Source: Silurus meridionalis (lineage: Eukaryota; Chordata; Actinopteri; Siluriformes; Siluridae). Taken from it: a stretch of 64,000 bases of DNA. Of the stretch, positions 50,201 through 59,396 are shown in pieces. Location of the stretch: assembly GCF_014805685.1 (NCBI RefSeq), contig NC_060890.1, forward strand, positions 20,829,500 to 20,893,499, in the 5' to 3' direction. Positions within the stretch are counted from its first letter, which is position 1. Each line of letters starts with the position of its first letter. Under the pieces are notes generated by a model, which saw nothing but the letters and a program-made list of their open reading frames with translations, was not told the DNA's origin and did no database searches. The position numbers and the translations under genes were made by a program.

Positions 50201-52087
50201 ACCCGAGTCTCAGTGTGTGTCTCTCACACTCTCTCTGCACTGCTTTCTGCCTCTGTTCAGACATCTCAACACGCTGCTCTTCACTGAGCTACACACAAAC
50301 ATACACACAAATATAATAATGTGACAATCCTAATTATACCTTTAAATCTCACTTTAAGAAAGCAGATTATAGAACTCCACTATAAATACATAATGGTCTA
50401 AAAAAATAATAAATAAATAAAAGCTTAGCAGTGTCTCAGATGATTTATTTATACATTTATATTCTGCTTTTGCCTTTCGATTCGAATCAGGTTTATTTGT
50501 ATAGTGCTTTTAACAATTAACATTGTCTCAAAGCAGCTTTACAGACATTAAGAGGTTATAACATTTTATTTATGTTAGTGCCTTTAAGTGCCTAAAAATC
50601 TATTCCTAATGAGTAAGAAAGTGGCAATGATGAACTCCCTGATGAGGAAGAAACCTTGAGAGGAACCAGACTCAAAGGGAACCCATCCTTATCTGTGAAA
50701 GACTGTAGAAAGAACATTACTCGTAATCTTATACTCCAGTACTCATGTTAGTTCTCTCTCTCCAGTGTTCTGTATTGTTTAAAGACTATAATCACACTCT
50801 TGATGTCACCCAAATGAGGATGGGTTCCCCTTTTGAGTCTGGTTCCTCTCAAGGTTTCTTCCTCATAACATCTAAGGGAGTTTTTTCTTGCAGCATTCGC
50901 CACGGCTGCTCATCAGGGATAAACACACACCATTCACCTTGACTGTTAAACTCTGTAACGCTGCTTTGAGACAATGTCTGTTGTGAAAAGCGCTATAGAA
51001 ATAAACTTGACTTGACTTATCTGGGTGGCACTGAATGTCCATTCATTATAGTTTTATCATTGTTTGAAAGTGTAACTACTTTATAGGTGGTCTCTTTTTC
51101 TTTTTCTTTTGTATTTATACACTGTGATGTATATTCTTGTGACGAGGATGGACAAGATTAAAAATGAGTTTATTAGAGGGACAGCGCATGTAGGACGTTA
51201 TGAGAGACAAGGTTAGGGAGGCGAGATTGAGATGGTTTGGACATGTGCAGAGGAGGGACATGAGTTATATTGGTAAAAGAATGCTGAGGATGGAGCCACC
51301 AGGAAGGAGGAAAAGAGGAAGACCAAGGAGGAGGTTTATGGATGTGGTGAGGGAAGACATGCAGGTAGTTGGTGTGAAAGAGGCAGATGTAGAGGACAGG
51401 GGGGTATGGAGACGGATGATCTGCTGTGGCGACTCCTGATGGGAGCAGCCGAAAGAAGAAGTAGTATATTCTTCTTATTATTATGTCTCTACTTTTTTAT
51501 ATATTTGCACGTTTTTTCTTTGCTGCTGTAAAACAGACATTTAGGTGTATCTTATATTATCTTATCGTTGAGGTGTACTGTTTAGTGATGCAAAACTGTA
51601 ATGCAAATTTTAGTGCTTAGACTTTTTATATTATTTACAGTCCAATATTATAGACTGTATATTATTCTGATCCACAAATATTCATGGTTAATAGTAAATA
51701 AGCTATAAAAATAATTTATTGTCTGAAAACACAATTGGGTTTTATAATGTGTTAAAAATACAAAAGGGAGTGTTATTAGATGGTTAATGGGATATTTTGT
51801 CATTCGAGATCATATGATTCGTGCATTCGATTATCCGTTACAAAATATTTATAATAATAAAAATAAAAAGAACAACAAAAACAAGAAGAAGAACTATAAG
51901 CTAAAGAAGAAGACGATGAAGAGGATGCAGAAGAACACCAGTTTAGTTTTACCCTGGGCAGAAGCGCGTGCCTGCCGTGGAAGCGGAAAGAGGATTGCGC
52001 CCCCGTGTGGCCGTGCCGTGCGCTGCATCCACTCTCCGCGTGCACGCGCGACAGAGTCTTCACACAAAACTCCTCATAGCTCTCCAT
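44261..52087 (-). CDS. ccp110: CCP110 (CP110): centriolar coiled-coil protein (10 coding exons)
   Basis: Coding exons in gene order: 52087-51953, 50288-50160, 47892-46923, 46510-46422, 45840-45730, 45643-45542, 45154-45050, 44789-44713, 44577-44538, 44449-44261. They sum to 1947 nt with matching phases, giving 648 aa. CP110 caps the distal end of centrioles, works with CEP97, and restrains ciliogenesis. Recognisable segments are MESYEEFCVKTLSR and RFHG in exon 1, YAQLPSP and NQSYDVESPSP in exon 3, an IQ-like ARAFLTRRLLQTEKIKHL around 456-473, DSREVIRYFQ, and MHEILFVWPVRDRIALLQQD. The protein is much shorter than mammalian CP110 (about 1000 aa): the coiled coil and following region between exon 3 and the IQ-like exon appear reduced. 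The exon 4 donor (GTCCCA) and the last two exons are the least certain. Expression is probably driven from 52485-52620. Confidence 0.9.
45012..45036. repeat. (TG)n microsatellite in ccp110 intron 7
   Basis: About 12 TG units ending 13 nt short of the donor side of the ccp110 exon at 45154-45050 (CA-rich in the transcript). Confidence 0.9.
48598..48832 (-). mobile_element. tRNA-headed SINE, tail type 2
   Basis: On the - strand it begins gggaagtggcagctaaatgg and ends gttgtaatgtacatttgaca. It lies in ccp110 intron 2, about 130 bp from another SINE of opposite orientation and different tail. Confidence 0.85.
48968..49145 (+). mobile_element. tRNA-headed SINE, tail type 1, near full length
   Basis: Starts ggtggaggtgggagcttagt, with B-box region acaggttcaaatcccaccac, body tgggcctttgagcaaagccc and tail cgctctggataagggcatct to gccgcaaatgtaatgtaa. 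This is the best-preserved tail type 1 copy in the window. Confidence 0.92.
49146..49235 (+). repeat. Partial second SINE directly after the first
   Basis: Contains aaggcattgaattgg, cacaagttcaaatcctggta and gattgagcaaggcgcttaac but no tail. It is probably a truncated tandem or nested copy. Confidence 0.7.
50485..51017. repeat. Inverted (palindromic) pair of the 'attgtctcaaagcagcttta' repeat
   Basis: 50485-50690 is a forward copy (tgtatagtgcttttaacaat ... gaaaccttgagaggaaccag). 50700-51017 is a reverse copy of the same element (ggttcctctcaaggtttctt ... gctttgagacaatgtctgtt, ending tatagaaataaacttgactt). They point toward each other across about 10-60 bp, in ccp110 intron 1. Confidence 0.85.
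51138..51463 (+). mobile_element. 3' fragment of the same LINE family
   Basis: Encodes REARLRWFGHVQRRDM and FMDVVREDMQVVG, as at 43770-44183, and ends ggcgactcctgatgggagca gccgaaagaagaag. It lies in ccp110 intron 1, antisense to the gene. Confidence 0.85.
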
Positions 52088-52484
52088 CAGTTCTTACTGT
52101 AAAGTAAAATAACCACACGATCACATTTCCTCAGACTGCGTTATTTATGTTTTTATTATAATTAGTATCACTGGTAAGTTAATCGGTGAGTAAATTCAGC
52201 ACAGAATCGCCTTGCTGTTAGAATAAATAAAATAAAAAAACCTGCTTAGTTTGTTAAACTTAAAATAAATTAAATGACGTGACCTGAAAATGTTTAATCA
52301 TTTTGTATATTTTAAGGTATTTTTTTTCTCGCTAGCTCAATAACAATAACATAAAGTCCCTTCATTTTCGTGATATCTAACATTCATTATACTTCTTTTT
52401 AAGTTTTTATTGTATTATTATTACAGCCAGATATAGTAATATATATACATATGATATATAAAATATATAAATATAATTTCCTAC

Positions 52485-52620
52485 CGGATAAATAGGTTAT
52501 TTATTGTTGTTGTTGTTTATATGCCGATATGCAGCCTCCCGGCGCCTCACACTTCCGGAAACTAACTCTGTTGCTTAGAAACCGACAAAGCCCCGCCCAC
52601 ATGCTTGTGTCATTTTGGAC
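52485..52620 (-). promoter_or_regulatory. Candidate ccp110 promoter and non-coding first exon
   Basis: A GC-richer island contains acttccgg (ETS-type, about 52551-52558), gttgcttagaaac (52570-52582; an imperfect RFX X-box whose reverse strand carries a perfect AGCAAC half-site) and ccccgccc (about 52591, GC box). On the - strand a donor CCG|GTAGGA at 52485/52484 and an acceptor TTTACAG|TAAGAACTG at 52097/52096 would join a non-coding exon to the ATG exon. No TATA box was seen. Confidence 0.5.
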
Positions 52621-52779
52621 GCGACCAAAAATAACTGAAAACAAATCAGTTTTATTAATTACGCTATCAATTACGATAATGAAAATTTATTTTAATATAT
52701 TGGGCTAAATTGCGTCTTGGATTGTTTTAGTTTGTGTGTTTTTACAGAGATAAATAGTTTCTAAAGTATGAATTTATAA

Positions 52780-52930
52780 GTTTAGTAAGTTATCCTGATG
52801 AGTGAGCCAGTGCTGACTGTGGCAAGGAAAACACTCTGAGGAAGAAACCTTGAGAGGAACCAGATTCAAAAAAGGAAACCCATCCTCATCTGGGTGGTAC
52901 CCCATTGTCCATTTATTACAGTTCCATCAT
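52780..52930 (+). repeat. Fragment of 'attgtctcaaagcagcttta' repeat (internal part)
   Basis: Contains gaggaagaaaccttgagagg, aaacccatcctcatctgggt and tgtccatttattacagttcc, the middle section of the family. Confidence 0.7.
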
Positions 52931-53291
52931 TGTTGACGTGTGCTACTCAGTAATAGATGCTTAAATGCAGAACTATCCATGAAACGTGTTCCTAAGCCAT
53001 TATAGTAGACTGTTTATATTAATTACAGATCATATCTATCCTTAAAGTACTTGAGGTGCTCAGGAACTTTATGGATCTTCATGTTGTTGATGTGGAACCA
53101 TCCTCAGCTGCACAGATTGTGTCTCCAACTGAGAAGAAAAGGACAGGATCATTGTCCCCTGGTACCTTAAGAGCATGTTTGACTCGACAGAGAGAGAGAG
53201 AGAAATGAAGATTAGATTATCTATATATCTATTATATATTAGATTAGATAAAGTATCCTTATGTTTAATAAAAGTTAAATACACTGTACAG

Positions 53292-53477
53292 CAGGGGTGT
53301 CCAATCTTTTTAACAAAGGGCAGGTATGGATGCAGGTTTTCATTCCAATCAAGGGCCACAACTGATACAAATGAAAATCATTAGATTTAAACAGGTAGAA
53401 TTTGTGTGGATTTGCTTGTTTGTAATGAAAACCTGCTTCCACACCCACCCTTTGTGGAAAAGATTAGACACCCCCTG
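53292..53477. mobile_element. hAT-type MITE (186 bp)
   Basis: Ends caggggtgtccaatcttttt and aaaagattagacaccccctg are inverted repeats. The 8-bp flanks ctgtacag (53284-53291) and ctgtgaag (53478-53485) match at 6 of 8 positions, consistent with an 8-bp hAT target duplication. No coding capacity. The frames at 53069-53384 are unrelated noise. Confidence 0.8.
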
Positions 53478-53485
53478 CTGTGAAG

Positions 53486-54281
53486 TGTGATCAGATTGTG
53501 ACTTCGGCTTGACTAGCTATGGCAGCATTACTAAATAGGAGAGCCAGAAAGTAATGAGGACATTAGGGATCTCTGGGGTAAAAGATAGGGGGCCACACCA
53601 CCATCAACAAACCTGCAAGACATCCGATTTCACCAAATCATGCTCAGTTGCATTTCATTTACCTGTAAACTCACTGGACGAGACTTATTTCCCTGCCTTT
53701 ATTCCTTTTTTTGTCTTTTATATCACTTAAATATCTTAATCACTTAAATATCTTGAATATTTGACTGTTTTGGTCCTGATATTTGACTAGTCTTGCTTAC
53801 TTACAGTATAAGCAGATCATGAACAGAAGTCTCAGTGACCCCCAGCACTCACGGTGCTGACCTGTACAAACTGCAAGCCGGTGTATCTCTGCTGTGTTTC
53901 AGCTACAGACACCAAATGATACAGTATAAATGCAAAGATCGTATGCTAAAATTAGACATTAAGAAGACACTGAACCAGTATTTTTTATTAAAATACCTAT
54001 TTCAACATCATTATTCTTGCAGGTCTTGCTCTATTCTCATTGTAAACCCAAATAAAAAAAACAGGAAAAACCTCATTAAACACAGAAAGATGCTTTTCAC
54101 AGCTTTTCTGACACACAAATTAAAATTGCTTGAAGGACATCTGATCATGTGGAGGTATTCTTTGCAGAGATGATAGCAATTTTGTTATCTAATTGGTGGG
54201 TGGAGGACCCTTGACATTTGAGCATGGTTAACTGCCCGGACTCATTTTCGATTGTATTGAGACACCTGACTTTTCCAGACA
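53486..54281. other. Intergenic, nothing recognised
   Basis: AT-rich sequence between the MITE and the Tc1-like element. The open frame at 53835-54173 (+) shows no motif and has no splice partner. Confidence 0.5.
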
Positions 54282-54283
54282 TA

Positions 54284-55781
54284 CAGTGAGGAAAATAAGT
54301 ATTTGAACACCCTGCTATTTTGCAAGTTCTCCCACTTAGAAATCATGGAGGGGTCTGAAATTGTCATTGTAGGTGCATGTCCACTGTGAGAGACATAATC
54401 TAAAAAAAAATATCCAGAAATCACAATGTATGATTTTGTAACTATTTATTTGTATGATACAGCTGCAAATAAGTATTTGAACACCTGAGAAAGTCAATGT
54501 TAATATTTGGTATAATAGCCTTTGTTTGCAATTACAGAGGTCAAACGTTTCCTGTAGTTTTTCACCAGGTTTGCACACACTGCAGGAGGGATTTTGGCCC
54601 ACTCCTCCACTCAGATCTTCTCTAGATCAGTCAGGTTTCTGGCCTGTCGCTGAGAAACATGGAGTTTGAGCTCCCTCCTAAGATTCTCTATTGGGTTTAG
54701 GTCTGGAGACTGGCTAGGCCACGCCAGAACCTTGATATGCTTCTTACAGAGCCACTCCTTGGTTATCCTGGCTGTGTGCTTCGGGTCATTGTCATGTTGG
54801 AAGACCCAGACTCGACCCATCTTCAATGCTCTAACTGAGGGAAGGGGGTTGTTCCCCAAAATCTCGCAATACATGGCCCCGGTCATCTTCTCCTTAATAC
54901 AGTGCAGTCGCCCTGTCCCATGTGCAGAAAAACACCCCAAAGCATGATGCTATTTTGGTCTCATCTGACCAAATGACTTTCTCCCATGACTCCTCTGGAT
55001 CATCCAAATGGTCATTGGCAAACTTAAGACGTGCCTGGACATGTGCTGGTTTAAGCTTCTGTGCCATGCATGATTTCAAACCATGACGTCTTATGACGTG
55101 TATTACCAACAGTAACCTTGGAAACGGTGGTCCCAGCTCTTTTCAGGTCATTGACCAGCTCCTCCCGTGTAGTTCTGGGTTGATTTCTCACCTTCCTTAG
55201 GATCATTGAGACCCCACGAGGTGAGATCCTGCATGGAGCCCCAGTCCGAGAGAGATTGACAGTCATGTTTAACTTCTTCCATTTTCTAATGATTGCTCCA
55301 ACAGTGGACCTTTTTTCACCAAGCTGCTTGGCAATTTCCCCGTAGCCCTTTCCAGCCTTGTGGAGGTGTACAATTTTGTCTCTAGTGTCTTTGGACAGCT
55401 CTTTGGTCTTGGCCATGTTAGTAGTTGGATTCTTACTGATTGTATGGGGTGGACAGGTGTCTTTATGCAGCTAACGACCTCAAACAGGTGCATCTAATTT
55501 AGGATAACAAATGTAGTGGAGGTGGACATTTTAAAGGCAGACTATCAGGTCTTTGAGGGTCAGAATTCTAGCTGATAGACAGGTGTTCAAATACTTATTT
55601 GCAGCTGTATCATACAAATAAATAGTTTAAAAATCATATATTGTGATTTCTGGATTTTTTTTTAGATTATGTCTCTCACAGTGGACATGCACCTACGATG
55701 ACAATTTCAGACCCCTCCATGATTTCTAAGTGGGAGAACTTGCAAAATAGCAGGGTGTTCAAATACTTATTTTCCTCACTG
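54284..55781 (-). mobile_element. Full-length Tc1-like transposon with IR/DR ends, transposase broken
   Basis: The 1498-bp element is flanked by TA on both sides (54282-54283, 55782-55783). Terminal inverted repeats of about 200 bp each carry an outer and an inner direct repeat, aataagtatttgaacacc (54294-54311 and 54468-54485; complements at 55754-55771 and 55582-55599). The - strand encodes a Tc1 transposase in three pieces: an N-terminal DNA-binding part from ATG at 55416 ([15 protein letters not shown]), a middle part with WSDETK, and a C-terminal part with HDNDPKHTA and [11 protein letters not shown] frameshift near 55100 and a deletion of about 30 codons near 54945 inactivate it. All three acidic catalytic motifs survive individually. 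Confidence 0.93.
54611..55416 (-). pseudogene. Tc1-like transposase pseudogene
   Basis: The coding remnant of the element at 54284-55781. In order: a paired-like helix-turn-helix region ([18 protein letters not shown]), a segment ending in WSDETK, then [11 protein letters not shown] to the catalytic Glu region and LTDLEKI. Stops and frameshifts separate the three parts, so no active enzyme is predicted. Confidence 0.9.
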
Positions 55782-55783
55782 TA

Positions 55784-56774
55784 GGTTCTGAAAACTGAGA
55801 AGCAGGAGCATGTCCTTTACCACCAGACTCTGATGAAGAAATATATTTTTTTTTAGTGTTGCAGGAAACCTCTGGCTAAAATATCAATCTTGAGGTTCAT
55901 GGGGTTTTTGTTAAAATTTGTAGTCTGCTCTTTGCATTAAAAAGGCAATACAAGAGTACAGGATTTTTAAAAGCATGGCTAATTATGTTCCCAGAACAAA
56001 CCCATGCTCACCAATACACTTGAGGGCATAAAGCACTGCTATAAGGCTTAAGCTAATTATGTAAGTTAGCCATAGTGCTTCGTGGTATTTTGTTTACATC
56101 CTGCTTTTACACTCATAGTCATTATTTTTATTTCTATCTAGTCAGTTTAATTAGGGAGAATGGATACAGAAAGAAGAACTATGGATTCCTTTCTTTCATT
56201 TCTGAAGTTCTGCATATGTCTGTGCTGAATCATTCACCTTCATTCTCTCTAATTAGTCATGCTATTCTTACTAGTTAAATGCACCATATGAGAAATAGAG
56301 TGGAGGGCATTTTTTAATTCCATTTTCTCTGCCAGAAGGAAATAAAGCAGAAAAGTTGGCGCTGAGCTCATTGAAATCAGTCGCAAATGAACAGCAGCTC
56401 AAGGTGGAAAAGAGAGATTAGTACGAAATTCTGAAAGAAAGCAGGTTCAGGTTTTTTTTTTTGTGGAGTTTGGATGGATGGATGGATGGATGGATGGATG
56501 GATGGATGGATGGATGGATGGAGTTTAGCATCTACCAGAAGTGCAAATGGAACTGCAGACCCTGTTGAACAACTACAAGTAAATAGTTATGAGTCTATGG
56601 CAGTGAAAATGTGCAGACACTGTTAAAATATGAAATGAATGTGGTATTTTCAATAACCTTAATAAATGTGATGCTTTAATATAAGGCATGTTTATAATGC
56701 AGTGTGATGTTTGTATATGCCAGACATCTCTCCAGACATCTGTTAAACATTAAAACTGATGTATGTACAACTGT
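55784..56774. other. Intergenic, nothing recognised apart from a (GGAT)n array
   Basis: Mostly AT-rich unique-looking sequence with a (GGAT)n array at 56471-56521. The short + strand frame at 56075-56278 has no motif. Confidence 0.5.
56471..56521. repeat. (GGAT)n microsatellite
   Basis: About 12 pure tetranucleotide units. Confidence 0.97.
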
Positions 56775-56917
56775 ACATTTACTTTACTTGGCAGATGTGC
56801 TTATCCAGAGCAGCTTGCAATTATCTAATTTATAAAGCTGAGCAGTTGAAGGTTAAGGGCTTTGCTGAACCTGTTGATCAAAAGTCCAATGTCTTAACCA
56901 CTGAGCTACCTCAACAT
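56775..56917 (-). repeat. Truncated SINE, tail type 1
   Basis: On the - strand the head ggtagctcagtggttaagac leads into a short body and a cagatgtgcttatccagagc-like tail in complement. It directly abuts the LINE fragment that follows. Confidence 0.75.
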
Positions 56918-57126
56918 CTTCAACATCCTCAACATCTTCATCTACCTCCAGCTCCACCTCCTGTCTTTTACTCAATGCCACTGTCTCTAAACCATACAAC
57001 ATCTCAGGCCTCACCACAGTCCTATAAACTTTCCCTTTCACTCTCACAGATACTCTTCTATCACAAATCACTCCTGCTATCACTCTTCTCCACCCACTCC
57101 ACCCTGCCTTCACTCTTTTTTTCACT
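56918..57126 (-). mobile_element. Fragment of LINE reverse transcriptase
   Basis: The - strand frame reads WSGWRRV, GVICDRRVSVRVKGKVYRT and MLYGLETVALSKRQE, the segment just upstream of the WFGHVQR region of the LINE family seen at 43770 and 51138. It then runs into a short (catcttcaa)n expansion. Confidence 0.82.
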
Positions 57127-57419
57127 TCTCAAAAAACACTTCTTTTTGCAACTTCTCCATACTCCAAAATTAACATTTTATTTATTTTCTCTTTTAAAGT
57201 GTCAAATATAAAATAATAATTACCATAAGAGACAAATCTAATATAATGCACTTAATTTATACATTTTTACTTTATTGTTAATATATGACAGGTTTTGTTT
57301 TACCAAAAGAAAAATGCAGTGTTATTGATCATTTCATAGGCCATTTTTTAGGTAATAAGCTTTACCATTTAACTACAGATGCCATAGTCATTTTGATGCT
57401 TTTTTCTCAGGTCAGAAAC

Positions 57420-57850
57420 TAGTTTAATCAGGTCCGAGAGTCTGCCACGAGGAGGACTGAAACCCAAATGCAGAGACTCACTCATAAAACGGAAGTTTCC
57501 CTTTATTGAAACTATAAGACAAATAAAAAGCAAAAATAAAAATCTATAATTAAGGTTTACCCAAATAATCTAAAGGCAGAGTAGGTAATAAAACAATCAT
57601 TTAAAATTATCTCTAAACAGAAAACGAAATACACTAACAGGAAAAACTCGGGCACACCAAACAAAAATTAAGAATACTACTAAAGGAAAAACTCAAAACA
57701 GTAACAGCACCAAACAAAGCAAGGAAACAAAACTGAATTACAAACACTGCTAAACAGTAAGACTAAATAAACCAGGGGAAACTCGAGAACAGGGTACACA
57801 GGAAAATACAACAAGGGGTTAGAGACTCGGGAAACCAAAATAAACTCAAA
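57420..57850. repeat. Repeat-like flank of the 27-bp minisatellite
   Basis: A-rich sequence that opens gtctgccacgaggaggactg aaacccaaatgcagagactc, which resembles the edge of a dispersed teleost repeat hosting internal tandem arrays. I cannot name the family. Confidence 0.35.
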
Positions 57851-58255
57851 AAATGGCCCAGTGGCGGCAGTAGGGAGTAGGGGCCCAGTGGTGGCAATAG
57901 GGAGTAGGGGCCCAGTGGCGGCTGTAGGGAGTAGGGGCCCAGTGGCGGCTGTAGGGAGTAGGGGCCCAGTGGCGGCTGTAGGGAGTAGGGGCCCAGTGGC
58001 GGCAATTGGGAGTAGCGGCCCAGTGGCGGCAGTAGGGAGTATGGGCCCAGTGGCGGCAATTGGGAGTAGGGGCCCAGTGGTGGCTGTAGGGAGTAGGGGC
58101 CCAGTGGTGGCAATTGGGAGTAGGGGCCCAGTGGTGGCAGTAGGGAGTATGGGCCCAGTGGTGGCAATTGGGAGTAGGGGCCCAGTGGTGGCTGTAGGGA
58201 GTAGGGGCCCAGTGGTGGCAATTGGGAGTAGGGGCCCAGTGGTGGCATCTTGTGG
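57850..58255. repeat. 27-bp minisatellite, 15 units, with higher-order pattern
   Basis: The word cccagtgg recurs at exactly 27-bp steps from 57857 to 58235 (15 units). Units differ at ggcagtag / ggcaattg / ggctgtag and at c/t before ggc. Units 6-9 and 10-13 repeat the same order of variants. As 27 is a multiple of 3, several frames on both strands stay open (for example GPVVAIGSR); none is convincing as a protein. Confidence 0.95.
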
Positions 58256-58967
58256 CCAAGACACAAACTGGCCCAAAATGACCAGACCCTGATTTGGGTG
58301 TAAAAGATAAAGAAAACCATCACAAAATTCCACAAAATAAAGCAAAAACTTTACACACCAACACTGATGCAAAAATTCACACACAGTTCAGTAAACATAT
58401 GGTTGACTGAGTTTGATGCTTGTGCTACTGTAGATGAGTCAGAGAGAAGTCATCAGGTACATCGGGGGAATAAGCACATGTAGAGCACACTGCGCTCTCA
58501 GGAGAGTTCAGCAAGTACATTGCTTTGAGGTTCTGAATGTATGATTGATTTCTTATGGATTTCTAAGTTTTTGCCCAATTCACATTTTGTAATCATGAGC
58601 TGCTTCTAGTGTGACATGTTTTTGCATTATGTGTGTCAGAGCCATCAGAATGCAAAGAAGCACCATGACCAGACACAGATCAACAGTAAGAGAGACAACT
58701 ATCTTTTATTATACACTTAATAAAATAATATTTTATTGTAATTACTGTATTACCACTGTAAAGAATAACTTTGTGGAAAATGTGTCATTCAACATGCTAG
58801 TTTTTATTAGAAAATAATTCAAACATATATGTAAATATTTATATATACACACAGTCTCTGCACACACTTGTAGACAATTATAACTTTCTTGTCTCATTAT
58901 TACTTTTTAATTGTTACGTTTGCTGTAGCCTCACTTAAAGCATTTCATTGTACAAACTGTCACTGAC

Positions 58968-59045
58968 ATCAGTGGCAGCTTGGTGGTGTTGGGATTTGAA
59001 CTCACAACCTTCTGATCAGAAGTCCAGCACCTTAACCACTATTGC
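58968..59045 (-). repeat. SINE head fragment
   Basis: Complement of a tRNA-headed SINE 5' part: ttgggatttgaactcacaac is the B-box region and ccagcaccttaaccact is the A-box side. Confidence 0.75.
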
Positions 59046-59328
59046 CATTCAAACCTCTAGCAACTCCCACCCCAAACAATCCCACTTCCCAAACCTTCCA
59101 ATAATGTACATTAGAAGAATTTAGGCAAACCTTTTTATTTTACAAATAACACTAAATATTAACTGCACAAAAAAATTATATAAACATATACCGTACATCA
59201 CACTTTAATAAAAACAAACAAACATAGAAATAACTTAAATGGAACAAACGAAATTATTTAAAAGCATTTGTATATTGTTAGAATTACAATTATTAGAATT
59301 GTTTGTTTCATGAATTATAAGGATAATT

Positions 59329-59331
<3 letters not shown>

Positions 59332-59395
<64 letters not shown>
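59332..59395. repeat. (CA)n microsatellite
   Basis: About 32 pure CA units in intergenic sequence. Confidence 0.98.

Positions 59396-59396
<1 letters not shown>

Noticed and set aside
51787..52107. A 106-codon Lys/Asn-rich + strand frame
   Set aside because: Overlaps the ccp110 ATG exon on the opposite strand; compositionally driven by an AAT/AAG-rich stretch and without motifs.
57850..58255. Regularly spaced repeat resembling a CRISPR array
   Set aside because: Units are directly tandem with no unique spacers, and the DNA is vertebrate.
57680..58384. A 234-codon - strand frame with a hydrophobic start and nonapeptide repeats
   Set aside because: It is open because a 27-bp tandem array keeps every frame open; two further frames on the - strand and one on the + strand are equally open. 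No splice or family support.
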